In this document: positions 8,681 to 17,392 of the stretch, one piece after another | How the letters are laid out: the number at the start of each line of letters is the position of its first letter | Position numbering within the stretch: the first letter of the stretch is position 1 | Origin: Roseobacter sp. | GTDB taxonomy: Bacteria > Pseudomonadota > Alphaproteobacteria > Rhodobacterales > Rhodobacteraceae | Assembly (NCBI GenBank): GCA_015665415.1 | Contig: JADFAE010000009.1 | Span: forward strand, 88,087-152,086 | DNA: 64,000 nt | Reading direction: 5' to 3' | The notes under the pieces: generated by a model | Databases searched by the model: none | What the model saw: only the letters and a program-made list of their open reading frames with translations | What the model was told of the DNA's origin: nothing | Translations under genes and position numbers: made by a program

Positions 8681-9862
8681 ATGACTCGAAGCAACTATAC
8701 TTTCACCTCGGAATCCGTGTCCGAGGGGCATCCCGACAAGGTCTGTGACCGGATCTCGGATGCGGTTCTCGACGCCTTTTTGGCCGAAGAACCCGAAGCC
8801 CGCGTGGCGGCAGAGACCTTTGCGACCACCAATCGTGTCGTCATCGGCGGCGAGGTGGGCCTGTCGGACCAGGACAAGCTGCATGACTACATGGGCAAGA
8901 TCGACGCGATCACCCGTGCCTGCATCAAAGACATCGGTTATGAGCAGGACAAGTTCCACCACGAAACCGTGGAAGTGACCAATCTGCTGCACGAACAATC
9001 TGCGCATATTGCGCAGGGTGTGGATGCTTCGGGCGACAAGGACGAAGGCGCTGGCGACCAGGGCATCATGTTCGGTTATGCCACCACGGAGACGCCGCAG
9101 CTGATGCCGGCTCCGATCCAGTATAGCCATGCGGTTTTGCGTCGTCTCGCTGAGGTGCGCAAGAACGGCACCGAGCCGGCGTTGGGCCCCGATGCCAAGT
9201 CGCAGCTTTCCGTTGTTTATGAAAATGGCAAGCCGGTGCGCGTCAGCTCGCTGGTGTTGTCGACCCAGCATCTGGACGCAAGTCTGACTTCCAACGACAT
9301 CCGCGCCATCGTGGCCCCCTATTTCCACGAAGTTCTGCCCGAAGGCTGGCTGACAGATGAGACCATCTGGCACGTCAACCCCACCGGAAAATTTGTCATT
9401 GGTGGCCCCGATGGCGATGCTGGCCTCACAGGACGCAAGATCATCGTGGATACCTATGGCGGCGCGGCCCCTCATGGCGGTGGGGCCTTCTCTGGCAAGG
9501 ATCCGACCAAGGTGGATCGCTCAGCCGCCTATGCGGCGCGGTATCTGGCCAAGAACGTTGTCGCGGCTGGCATGGCAGAGCGTTGTACCATTCAGTTGGC
9601 CTATGCCATTGGCGTCTCCAAGCCGTTGTCGATCTATGCCGACACCCATGGCACCGGCGAAGTAGCCCCGGCGGCGATTGAAAAGGCGATTGATCAGGCG
9701 ATGGACCTGACCCCACGTGGCATCCGCCAGCATCTGGGTCTGAACAAGCCGATTTATCAGCGCACCGCAGCCTATGGCCATTTTGGCCGCGAACCCGATG
9801 CTGATGGCGGCTTTAGCTGGGAACGTACCGATCTGGCCGAGGCCTTGAAAAAGGCTGTCTAG
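8681..9862 (+). CDS. metK: S-adenosylmethionine synthetase
   Basis: Makes S-adenosylmethionine from methionine and ATP in the cytoplasm. The 393-residue protein begins with [27 protein letters not shown] and carries [12 protein letters not shown] and the P-loop-like [23 protein letters not shown], all signatures of the family. The ATG at 8681 follows the riboswitch's GGAGCA. Expression is probably controlled at translation by the SAM/SAH riboswitch, giving feedback by the product. A strong terminator follows at 9886. Confidence 0.98.
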   Translation: MTRSNYTFTSESVSEGHPDKVCDRISDAVLDAFLAEEPEARVAAETFATTNRVVIGGEVGLSDQDKLHDYMGKIDAITRACIKDIGYEQDKFHHETVEVTNLLHEQSAHIAQGVDASGDKDEGAGDQGIMFGYATTETPQLMPAPIQYSHAVLRRLAEVRKNGTEPALGPDAKSQLSVVYENGKPVRVSSLVLSTQHLDASLTSNDIRAIVAPYFHEVLPEGWLTDETIWHVNPTGKFVIGGPDGDAGLTGRKIIVDTYGGAAPHGGGAFSGKDPTKVDRSAAYAARYLAKNVVAAGMAERCTIQLAYAIGVSKPLSIYADTHGTGEVAPAAIEKAIDQAMDLTPRGIRQHLGLNKPIYQRTAAYGHFGREPDADGGFSWERTDLAEALKKAV

Positions 9863-9885
9863 GCCAACGCCAAGTGCTTGAAACA

Positions 9886-9925
9886 GGGGCCAAACCCTTC
9901 CGCAACGGAAGGGTTTGGCCCTTTT
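9886..9925 (+). terminator. Rho-independent terminator of metK
   Basis: GGGCCAAACCCTTCC (9886-9900) and GGAAGGGTTTGGCCC (9907-9921) pair perfectly around a GCAAC-type loop and are followed by TTTT. Confidence 0.93.
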
Positions 9926-9971
9926 GCCTTTCTGTGGCAGGTTTGCCGCGCGAACAGAAAGGAACGACCTG

Positions 9972-10832
9972 ATGCTGATTGATGTGGGTTTGCCACTGTC
10001 CCTGGCCTTTATCATGTTTTCACTGGGCTATGGCCTGACCCTGGCGGATTTCGGGCGGGTCATAACCATGCCGCGTGCCGTCGTGGTTGGGGTTTGCTTG
10101 CAGGTGGTCGCGGTGCCTGCCTTGGCCTATCTGGCGCTGATGCTGTTTGACCTGCCGCCCGCGATGGCGTTTGGGGTCATGCTCTTGTCCTTTTGCCCCG
10201 GAGGGGTAACCTCCAATATCCTGACCAAACTGGCAGGCGGGACTGTGGCTTTGTCGATCACACTGACGGCGATTGTCAGCTTGATGTCAGTGTTGACGGT
10301 TCCCATTCTGGTGGCCTGGGCGGCCACCCGATTTCTGGGGGCCGCCGCACCTGAGGTGGATGTCACCCGCATTGCCATGTCGATGGTGGCCATCACCGTG
10401 GTGCCGGTAGCATTGGGCCTGGTTGTGCGCGCCTTGGCAGCTGAATTTGCCATCCGCACCGAAGCGCTGCTGTCCCTGATTGCGACGGTGCTGTTTGTGC
10501 TCATTGTTGTGGTGGCGCTGGTCAGCAATTGGCAGCTGTTTGTCACCAGCATCGCAATGCTTGGCCCGATCCTGATCGGGTTGAATGCGCTGTTGTTGTT
10601 CCTTGGCATGTTCTGCGCCCGTGTCCTGGGGCTGAAGGGCAGCGATGGGCTGTGCATCTCGATTGAAATGGGTGTGCAGAATGCCGCGCTTGGCATTGCG
10701 GTTGCGGGTTTGGTGGCCCAGACCGGAGGCATTCCGGAATTCGCCATTCCGGCGGCGGTCTATGGTATCACCATGTATATCGTGACAGTTCCCGGGATGT
10801 TCGTTCTGCGCACGGCCTTTGGCCGGGATTGA
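9972..10832 (+). CDS. Bile acid:sodium symporter family transporter
   Basis: Polytopic inner-membrane protein of 286 residues with about nine hydrophobic segments. The motif LLSFCPGGVTSNILTKLAGGTVALSITLTA (about residues 68-97) and EMGVQNAALGIAVA late in the protein are typical of the BASS/SBF family of sodium-coupled organic-anion carriers. The substrate is not predictable; bacterial members move varied organic acids. I chose ATG 9972, with AGGA nine bases before it, over an in-frame TTG at 9915 that lies inside the metK terminator. The gene stands alone between metK and a ClpP-like gene. Confidence 0.85.
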   Translation: MLIDVGLPLSLAFIMFSLGYGLTLADFGRVITMPRAVVVGVCLQVVAVPALAYLALMLFDLPPAMAFGVMLLSFCPGGVTSNILTKLAGGTVALSITLTAIVSLMSVLTVPILVAWAATRFLGAAAPEVDVTRIAMSMVAITVVPVALGLVVRALAAEFAIRTEALLSLIATVLFVLIVVVALVSNWQLFVTSIAMLGPILIGLNALLLFLGMFCARVLGLKGSDGLCISIEMGVQNAALGIAVAGLVAQTGGIPEFAIPAAVYGITMYIVTVPGMFVLRTAFGRD

Positions 10833-10924
10833 CCTGGAGGGCCATTGTTTTGCACTCTTGCAGCTGAGAAGGGGCAAGACCGATAGATCCTGACCCTGTG
10901 TACCCAGCTGTCGGAGACCCAACA

Positions 10925-11590
10925 TTGTTGAACCGCCTTATGATCGCCGCGCTCTTGTCCATGCTTCCCCTTGGCGTGATGGCTAAGAAACAGGGATCGG
11001 ATCAGATCCCGGGTGAGAGGCCGGAGCGGTTCGAGGTGAGTGGCGAGATCCTGATCTATGATACCGAGAAGGTTGAGGGCGACATTCGCCAGGACGACAT
11101 AGATCAGTTCAAAGAGGCCCTGCGGGGGAACAGCCAGATCCGGGAATTGCATCTCAACAGCAGTGGCGGCAGTGTCTATGCCGCGACAGAAATCGCCAAG
11201 ATTGTGATGGATCACGGTCTCAATACCTTGGTTGATGGCATGTGTATCAGCGCCTGCGTCGATGTCTTTCTTGCCGGTCAGCGTCGCCGCATGACGCTGG
11301 GATCCAAGATCGGGTTTCACCAGCGCAGCTGGGATCCGGCCTCTGTGGAAAAGTATTATCACGGTTGGCGGGAAGACAATGATGGGGCCACGCCCTTTGA
11401 CTTTGGCTCCTGGATCTATGGTGATACCCAGTCAGAGGTCTACGGGCATATGACCTATATGGTGTCGCGCGGGGTGGAGCCGGGATTTGTCATCAAGACT
11501 TTGCAAGCGGTAGCAAGCGAGGAATGGTATCCGACCCGGCTACAGATGATTGCCGCCGGCGTGTTGCGCGAAGAGGTGCCGCAGAACTAG
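10925..11590 (+). CDS. ClpP/crotonase-fold periplasmic protein (COG3904-like)
   Basis: About 222 residues with an N-terminal hydrophobic export signal (LMIAALLSMLPLGVMA). The body resembles the ClpP fold: LHLNSSGGSVYAATEIAKIVMDHGL corresponds to the substrate-groove strand, the Ser in DGMCISACVDVFLAG sits where the ClpP nucleophile sits, and GFHQ supplies the possible catalytic His. There are no Clp chaperone partners. The start is uncertain: TTG 10925 has GGAG eight bases upstream and gives a complete signal sequence; ATG 10940 is the alternative. Function unknown; a periplasmic peptidase or peptide-binding role is an inference. Confidence 0.7.
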   Translation: MLNRLMIAALLSMLPLGVMAKKQGSDQIPGERPERFEVSGEILIYDTEKVEGDIRQDDIDQFKEALRGNSQIRELHLNSSGGSVYAATEIAKIVMDHGLNTLVDGMCISACVDVFLAGQRRRMTLGSKIGFHQRSWDPASVEKYYHGWREDNDGATPFDFGSWIYGDTQSEVYGHMTYMVSRGVEPGFVIKTLQAVASEEWYPTRLQMIAAGVLREEVPQN

Positions 11591-11711
11591 GGCAGGGCGT
11601 CTTTGGTCTGGTCTCTCTTGACCTGAGAGGCGGCTTGCGGCAGATGGACGGCCAGTTTCTGTCCCCTCTCGCCTGCACAACGTTGGGCCGACCAAAGGAT
11701 GCCGCCGCGCC

Positions 11712-12485
11712 ATGTCCGATGACAAATCACCCAATGATGCCCCCGCTCTGCACAGAGATCAGGATGCCGCTGCCGCTGAGGGCCATCAGAGCGGTGCGCC
11801 CTGGCGCAATTTCTACGGACGCTTCAGCGGCAAGGCGCTGAAGGACAGCCAGCGTCGCTATCTGGCGGAGGACCTCGAAGATCTCAGCCCCGGTGCCGTG
11901 ACCTGGGAAGCCAACCCTGATCGCACAGCGCTGGATCTGGAGGCCTTGTTTGGGGGCCGCGAAACCTGGCTGGAAGTCGGCTTTGGCGGCGGCGAACATC
12001 TGGTGCATCAGGCCAGCTCCAACCCGGATGTGGGCATCATCGGTGCGGAACCCTTTATCAATGGTGTGGCCATGCTGCTGGGCAAGATCCGCAAGGCGGG
12101 CTGTGACAATATCGCTGTGCATCCGGGGGATGCGCGTGATTTGATGGATGTGATCCCACCGCAGTCGATCGCCAAGGCCTTTCTGCTGTATCCCGATCCC
12201 TGGCCCAAGACCCGCCACCACCGTCGCCGGTTTGTGACGCAAGAACATCTGGAGCCCTTGGCACGCTGTCTCAAGCCCGGCGCGATTTTCCGTGTGGCCA
12301 CCGATATTCCCGACTATGTGCGCCAGACTCTGGAAGAGGTGCCAAAGGCCGGGTTTGAATGGTTGGCCAGCGAGGCCGCAGATTGGCGTGAGCCTTGGGG
12401 TGACTGGATTTCCACCCGCTATGAGCAAAAGGCCCTGCGTGAGGGGCGCACCCCGACCTATCTGACCTTCCGCCGACTGGGATAG
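11712..12485 (+). CDS. trmB: tRNA (guanine-N7-)-methyltransferase
   Basis: SAM-dependent methyltransferase that makes m7G46 in tRNA. The protein has 257 residues. The SAM-binding loop reads [16 protein letters not shown], followed by the family motif [19 protein letters not shown] and [10 protein letters not shown]. The C-terminus [22 protein letters not shown] is diagnostic. An N-terminal extension of about 30 polar residues ([20 protein letters not shown]) precedes the family core ([12 protein letters not shown]) and may be disordered. Located between the ClpP-like gene and aroA. Confidence 0.95.
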   Translation: MSDDKSPNDAPALHRDQDAAAAEGHQSGAPWRNFYGRFSGKALKDSQRRYLAEDLEDLSPGAVTWEANPDRTALDLEALFGGRETWLEVGFGGGEHLVHQASSNPDVGIIGAEPFINGVAMLLGKIRKAGCDNIAVHPGDARDLMDVIPPQSIAKAFLLYPDPWPKTRHHRRRFVTQEHLEPLARCLKPGAIFRVATDIPDYVRQTLEEVPKAGFEWLASEAADWREPWGDWISTRYEQKALREGRTPTYLTFRRLG

Positions 12486-12589
12486 CCGCAACAGGCGGGG
12501 AGGGGATCGGTGCTGGACCCTCCGCTTGCAATTCGTTACCGATAGCGGAAACGGAACAGACCGACACGATCAAGACTAAAGGAAGCGCC

Positions 12590-13936
12590 ATGTCCGGACA
12601 CGGTACCCCCATCCCGATGACCTCTCACCGTGCTGAGCCCCTCAAAGGCCTGGCCGAGGTGCCGGGAGACAAGTCGATCTCGCATCGCTCGTTGATCCTG
12701 GGTGCCATGGCCGTTGGCGAGACCAAGATCTCGGGACTGCTGGAAGGCGACGACGTTCTGGACACCGGCAAGGCGATGCAGGCCTTTGGTGCTGAGGTGG
12801 TGAACCACGGTGGCGGCAATTGGTCGGTGCATGGCGTGGGCGTTGGCGGCTTTGCCGAACCGGATCAGGTTATTGACTGTGGCAACTCCGGTACTGGCGT
12901 GCGTTTGATCATGGGCTGTATGGCGACCTCGCCGATTTCGGTGACCTTCACCGGGGATGCCAGTCTCAATGGCCGTCCCATGGCGCGGGTCACGGATCCG
13001 CTGGCACTGTTTGGCGCAAAAACTGTTGGCCGCCAGGGCGGGCGACTGCCGATGACCATCGTTGGAGCCGCAGAGCCGACCCCGGTGCGCTACGTGGTGC
13101 CGGTGCCGTCGGCGCAGGTGAAATCTGCTGTATTGCTGGCGGGGCTGAATGCTCCGGGCAAAACCGTGGTGATCGAGAAGGAAGCCACCCGGGACCATTC
13201 CGAGCGCATGCTGGCGGGATTTGGCGCGGAGATCGCCGTCGAGGAAACCGACGAGGGCCGAGTAATCACCCTGACGGGGCAGCCAGAGTTGAAGCCGCAG
13301 GTGATTTCGGTGCCTCGCGATCCGTCCTCTGCGGCTTTCCCAGTCTGTGCAGCGCTGATCACGCCGGGGTCGGATGTACTGGTGCCGGGTATCGGCCTCA
13401 ACCCCACCCGTGCGGGTCTGTTTTACACCCTACAGGACATGGGCGCAGATCTGACCTTTGAAAACAAACGCGAAGAGGGCGGCGAGCCGGTCGCGGATCT
13501 GCGGGCCCGTTTCTCGCCGCAGATGAAAGGCATCGAGGTGCCGCCAGAGCGCGCGGCCTCGATGATCGACGAATATCCAGTGCTGTCGGTTGTGGCCTCT
13601 TTTGCCAGTGGCAAGACCATGATGGCGGGCGTGAAAGAGCTGCGGGTGAAGGAAAGCGACCGCATTGATGCCATGGCGCGGGGGCTGCGCGCCAACGGGG
13701 TCACCGTGGACGAAGGGGAGGACTGGTGGTCGGTCGAAGGTCTGGGGCCAGAGGGCGTGCCGGGCGGGGCCACCTGCGAGAGCTTCCTGGATCACCGCAT
13801 AGCCATGTCCTTTATGGTGATGGGCATGGGGGCGCAGAATCCGGTTTCGGTGGATGATGGCAACCCGATCACTACCTCTTTCCCAATCTTTGAACCGCTG
13901 ATGACCGGCCTGGGCGCCAAGCTGACCAAAGGTTGA
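12590..13936 (+). CDS. aroA: 3-phosphoshikimate 1-carboxyvinyltransferase (EPSP synthase)
   Basis: Sixth step of the shikimate pathway: transfers enolpyruvate from PEP to shikimate-3-phosphate. The protein has 448 residues. Signatures: [28 protein letters not shown] at the N-terminus, [29 protein letters not shown], and [12 protein letters not shown] near the end. The GDKSISHR form and overall length fit the class II-like enzymes seen in alphaproteobacteria. AAAGGA lies seven bases before the ATG. cmk follows after 21 bases, so the two are probably cotranscribed. Confidence 0.97.
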   Translation: MSGHGTPIPMTSHRAEPLKGLAEVPGDKSISHRSLILGAMAVGETKISGLLEGDDVLDTGKAMQAFGAEVVNHGGGNWSVHGVGVGGFAEPDQVIDCGNSGTGVRLIMGCMATSPISVTFTGDASLNGRPMARVTDPLALFGAKTVGRQGGRLPMTIVGAAEPTPVRYVVPVPSAQVKSAVLLAGLNAPGKTVVIEKEATRDHSERMLAGFGAEIAVEETDEGRVITLTGQPELKPQVISVPRDPSSAAFPVCAALITPGSDVLVPGIGLNPTRAGLFYTLQDMGADLTFENKREEGGEPVADLRARFSPQMKGIEVPPERAASMIDEYPVLSVVASFASGKTMMAGVKELRVKESDRIDAMARGLRANGVTVDEGEDWWSVEGLGPEGVPGGATCESFLDHRIAMSFMVMGMGAQNPVSVDDGNPITTSFPIFEPLMTGLGAKLTKG

Positions 13937-13957
13937 AGCCGTAGGAGCATGCCGCAG

Positions 13958-14569
13958 ATGACCGCCAGTTTCACCATTGCCATCGACGGGCCTGCAGCTG
14001 CGGGCAAGGGTACCATTTCCAAGGCCGTGGCAGCCGAACTGGGCCTGGGGCATCTCGACACCGGTCTGTTGTATCGGGCCGTTGGCGTGCGCGTTCTGGA
14101 GGGCATCCCGGCCATCGAGGCGGCAAGAACCTTGACGCCCGAGGATCTGGCGCGCCCGGATTTGCGTGGGCGCGAGGCGGCACAAGCGGCCTCCAAGGTG
14201 GCGGTCATTGCCGAGGTGCGCGCGGCCCTGGTGGATTTTCAACGCGCCTTTGCGCGCCGTGCGGGCGGGGCCGTGCTGGATGGTCGCGATATCGGCACGG
14301 TGATTTGCCCCTATGCCGAGGTGAAGCTCTTTGTCACCGCCAGCGCCGAAGTCCGTGCGCAGCGGCGTTTTCTGGAACTATCGGCCAAGGGCCAGTCGAT
14401 TTCGCTGGAGGAGGTTCTGGCGGATGTGAAGGAACGGGACGAGCGCGACATGAACCGCGCCGAAGCCCCTTTGAAACCGGCTGAGGATGCGGTGGTGATC
14501 GACACCAGCGCGCTCAGCATCGAAGCCGCGATTGCCCTGGCCCTGCAAGAGGTCGCGGCACACCGTTGA
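13958..14569 (+). CDS. cmk: Cytidylate kinase
   Basis: Phosphorylates CMP/dCMP using ATP. The protein has 203 residues with the P-loop [41 protein letters not shown] and the lid segment [26 protein letters not shown] chose ATG 13958, ten bases after TAGGAG, over ATG 13949, which is only one base after that ribosome site. aroA-cmk is the expected order; the rpsA that usually follows cmk in proteobacteria is not found here. Confidence 0.96.
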   Translation: MTASFTIAIDGPAAAGKGTISKAVAAELGLGHLDTGLLYRAVGVRVLEGIPAIEAARTLTPEDLARPDLRGREAAQAASKVAVIAEVRAALVDFQRAFARRAGGAVLDGRDIGTVICPYAEVKLFVTASAEVRAQRRFLELSAKGQSISLEEVLADVKERDERDMNRAEAPLKPAEDAVVIDTSALSIEAAIALALQEVAAHR

Positions 14570-15327
14570 GCACCCTTCGGGGCTTTGGCGACATACCTCC
14601 TGCCTGCTTTGGTTGGGGTCGCGTAGCGGTGGCGTGGTCCAAGGGTTCTCAACGGATCGACGCAACAGAGGCGCTGAATCCTTCTGCTAGGGTTTCGAAT
14701 CCCTGCCTTTGATGATGCTCCGGCGTGAAGCAGAGTCCGTGCCCTACTGTTCATCGCCTCTCATCAGATCCTTACAGACTTGCAGCCTTGTGAATGCATG
14801 CAAGGGGCGTGTCGGCCTGGTCCGATACGAAGCCATGGGCGTGGGAGCGAGAAGCCGTCAATCCGGATATTAGCTGCCAGTCGCTTGCGGGGTCCGGTTC
14901 TGTTGCCGGGGGATCGCCTTGTGCAAGGTCTTAACGTGGCGCGGTGTTCTTAAGAGATTGGAAAGTCGAAAGAGGGCGAACCTGGCTGCCCAGAGGGACT
15001 GATTCTTGCCCCAATTGGGGGTGATGTGGCCAGAAGCCTCCCAGTTCTTACCGGAACCTTTCGCTCTCAGGTGGTTTTTTGGGGGAGGAGGGGGGTAAAA
15101 AGTCCATGTTTTTACAAGTATTTGTCTAAAACCTTAAGGAGAGTCTTAACGCCGGGTGGCCTTTTACCCCCATTTAGCGCCATTCTGGGGCATCAATAAC
15201 CGGGGGGTTAGGGAATTGTTAACGCTGTCACATTCTGTCCATTTTTTCGTCCACCAAGCGCAAGATTGGGCCCCATTCCAGCCGCACGACTGAACAACGA
15301 TGTCGACGTGGGAATTTGGAGTGGAAA
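14570..15327. other. Gene-free stretch after cmk
   Basis: About 750 bases without a supportable gene. There is a T-arm-like palindrome (AGGGTTTCGAATCCCT, 14690-14705) with no tRNA body around it. An AT-richer zone at 15070-15240 has G-runs (GGGGGAGGAGGGGGG near 15083). The last 100 bases presumably hold the promoter of the protease gene. No open frame shows a recognisable protein. Confidence 0.4.
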
Positions 15328-16041
15328 ATGAAACGACTAATCGCAGTGGCTGCGGCCTACTTGCTTGCAAGTATGCCCAGCGGCGCGAGGGCGGGTGATC
15401 CGCAATTTGGTGTCAAATCGCTACCTGGGTGGGAAGCGGTTGGACGTCTGAATATTTCGGGGCGGAATATGTGCACCGGATCCTTGATTGCGCCAAACTT
15501 GGTAATAACAGCGGCTCATTGCCTGTTCGACCCGACATCGGGGCGGGCGATTGACCCGACGACGATCAAATTCGAAGCCGGTCTCATGGGACGGCGGTCC
15601 AAGGCTGCGCGCAAAGTTTCCAAGGCCGTGGTGCACCCAGCCTATGTGCACCGCCAGGTTGGGAACTCGCAGATTGGCAGTGACATTGCGGTATTGCGTT
15701 TGTCGCGACCGATCAACTCGAATGAGATTCGGCCTTTGACCATGGCTTGGGACGCGGATCGCGGTGACGCCGTCGATGTGCTGTCCTACAATTACAATCA
15801 GGCGACCCGGCCCAGCCTTGAGCGCAGTTGCGAGGTGTTGGCAAAGCAGAGTACGACATTGGTCATGTCCTGCCGGGTCGATTTTGGTGCTTCGGGCGCC
15901 CCGGTTTTTCAGGTGACCCCAGGTCAGGTCCCCAAGCTGGTCTCGGTGATTTCTGCCAAGGCGGCGATGGGAAACAAGCGGGTGTCGATTGGTACCGCGC
16001 TCGACTCCTCGCTCTGGCGACTGATGCAACAGGCCGGTTAG
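15328..16041 (+). CDS. Secreted trypsin-like serine protease
   Basis: S1-family protease of 237 residues with a signal peptide (LIAVAAAYLLASMPSGARA) that sends it to the periplasm or outside. The catalytic triad is complete: His in VITAAHCLF, Asp in IGSDIAVLRL, and Ser in DFGASGAPVF, where the usual GDSGGP is changed to GASGAP. Four Cys are present, including MCTGSLIAP and SCEVLAKQ...MSCRVDF, likely paired. GGAG lies six bases before ATG 15328. It converges on the type I secretion operon; a role in processing the adhesin is possible but unproven. Confidence 0.88.
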   Translation: MKRLIAVAAAYLLASMPSGARAGDPQFGVKSLPGWEAVGRLNISGRNMCTGSLIAPNLVITAAHCLFDPTSGRAIDPTTIKFEAGLMGRRSKAARKVSKAVVHPAYVHRQVGNSQIGSDIAVLRLSRPINSNEIRPLTMAWDADRGDAVDVLSYNYNQATRPSLERSCEVLAKQSTTLVMSCRVDFGASGAPVFQVTPGQVPKLVSVISAKAAMGNKRVSIGTALDSSLWRLMQQAG

Positions 16042-16219
16042 CAAATACGTCCCTCCTTGGCGACGTTCCCAAGCCGACCGCTGCTAGAATGGCAGCGGAA
16101 GGTTTGACATCTGGCCCGGCGTCAACAGGGGCGCGTGGGACGGATTTATCGAGAAAGGCTCCGCTGTGTTGCGCGGACCGAGCCCAAGACAGTCAGGCGT
16201 TGCGTTCTTGTGCTGCGCC

Positions 16220-17392
16220 TCAAGGTTCACGAAAAGCTTCTTGCGATTTGTACAGCGGCTTCAGCAGATAGTTGAGAATGGTTTTTGACCCGGTCTGCAA
16301 TTCTGCGGTGGCGCGCATGCCAGGTCGGATTTCAATCCCCTGCTGACGCTCGGTGAAATCGGAGCGATCCACCCGGACAGTCACCCGGTAATAGGGCTCG
16401 CTGCGGGGATTGCGTTCATCTTCAAACGTATCGGCGGAGACAAAATCGACCTCCCCCTTGAGCGCGCCATAGATGGTGTAATCATAGGCCGAGAGCTTGA
16501 TGGTGGCCCCCTGGCCGGTCTGCACGCTGGCGATATCCTTGGGATTGACTCGGGCTTCGACAAACAGTTCTTCGCCCATCGGAATGATCTCAAAGATTTC
16601 CTCGCCGGGGCGCACAACACCACCGATGGTGGTCACGCCGAGGCTGTTGACGATGCCGGACATCGGCGAGGTGATCACGGTCCGGTGCAATTGATCCAGT
16701 GCCAGCCGCTGGTCTTGGCGCAGTGACGCCAGCTCCCGCAGGGCTTCGGAGTATTCCTCTGCCAGCTTCAGTTCGGTCTGGGTGCCGATTTCATTGTATT
16801 TGGCCTGGGCATCGGTGGCGGCTTTCTGCGACCGGTTCACTTCGATCAGGGCGACGATGTTCTGCTTGTAGAGCCGCTGCATATTGGCCAGTTCCTCGTT
16901 CAGCTGATCGAGGATCTTGCGGGCACTGGTGCGGCGGCTGTCGAAATCGCTTTGCCGGGCATTGAGCAGCGCCCGTTCCGAGGCCAGGATTTCGGCGGAT
17001 CGGCTGGCCAGTTCATTCGGCACGGCGAATTCATAGGCACCGTCCATCTCGGCCTCAAGCCGGAACTGTTTGATCTCCAGGGTGTCGATCTGATCCTGCA
17101 GCTCATCTGCAATGGTGCGGAATTTGGTATCTTGCAGTTTGGCCAGCACCTGACCTGCCTGCACCTCGTCCCCCTGGCGCACATGCAATTCGGCCAGAAT
17201 GCCGCCTTCAAGGTTCTGCACGATCTGTGCCCGCGAAGAGGACACAACTTCGCCTTCGCCGCGCACGATCTCATCCACTGAGGCAAAGGCGGCCCAGCCG
17301 ATGAAGAGCAAAAGCGCCGCCCCGACCAGATAGACGATGCGACTGGCGCCACGCGCACTTTCTGCAAGATCGTAATGCGCGGCTGAACTCAT
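16220..17392 (-). CDS. HlyD-type membrane fusion protein of type I secretion
   Basis: Periplasmic adaptor linking the ABC exporter to the TolC-like channel. The protein has 390 residues: a single N-terminal membrane anchor (IVYLVGAALLLFIGWAAFASVDE), a biotinyl-lipoyl-like half-motif (VVSSSRAQIVQNLEGGILAELHVRQGDEVQAGQVLAKL), a long coiled-coil hairpin at about 95-230, and the C-terminal beta-barrel with the HlyD signature (RPGMRATAELQTGSKTILNYLLKPL). It is last in the operon and its ATG overlaps the stop of the ABC gene by four bases. LapC-like by context. Confidence 0.93.
   Translation of the reverse strand: MSSAAHYDLAESARGASRIVYLVGAALLLFIGWAAFASVDEIVRGEGEVVSSSRAQIVQNLEGGILAELHVRQGDEVQAGQVLAKLQDTKFRTIADELQDQIDTLEIKQFRLEAEMDGAYEFAVPNELASRSAEILASERALLNARQSDFDSRRTSARKILDQLNEELANMQRLYKQNIVALIEVNRSQKAATDAQAKYNEIGTQTELKLAEEYSEALRELASLRQDQRLALDQLHRTVITSPMSGIVNSLGVTTIGGVVRPGEEIFEIIPMGEELFVEARVNPKDIASVQTGQGATIKLSAYDYTIYGALKGEVDFVSADTFEDERNPRSEPYYRVTVRVDRSDFTERQQGIEIRPGMRATAELQTGSKTILNYLLKPLYKSQEAFREP

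Noticed and set aside
14626..14720. Possible tRNA around the T-arm-like palindrome
   Set aside because: No acceptor stem, D-arm or anticodon arm can be drawn; the loop is eight bases and the closing pair is missing.
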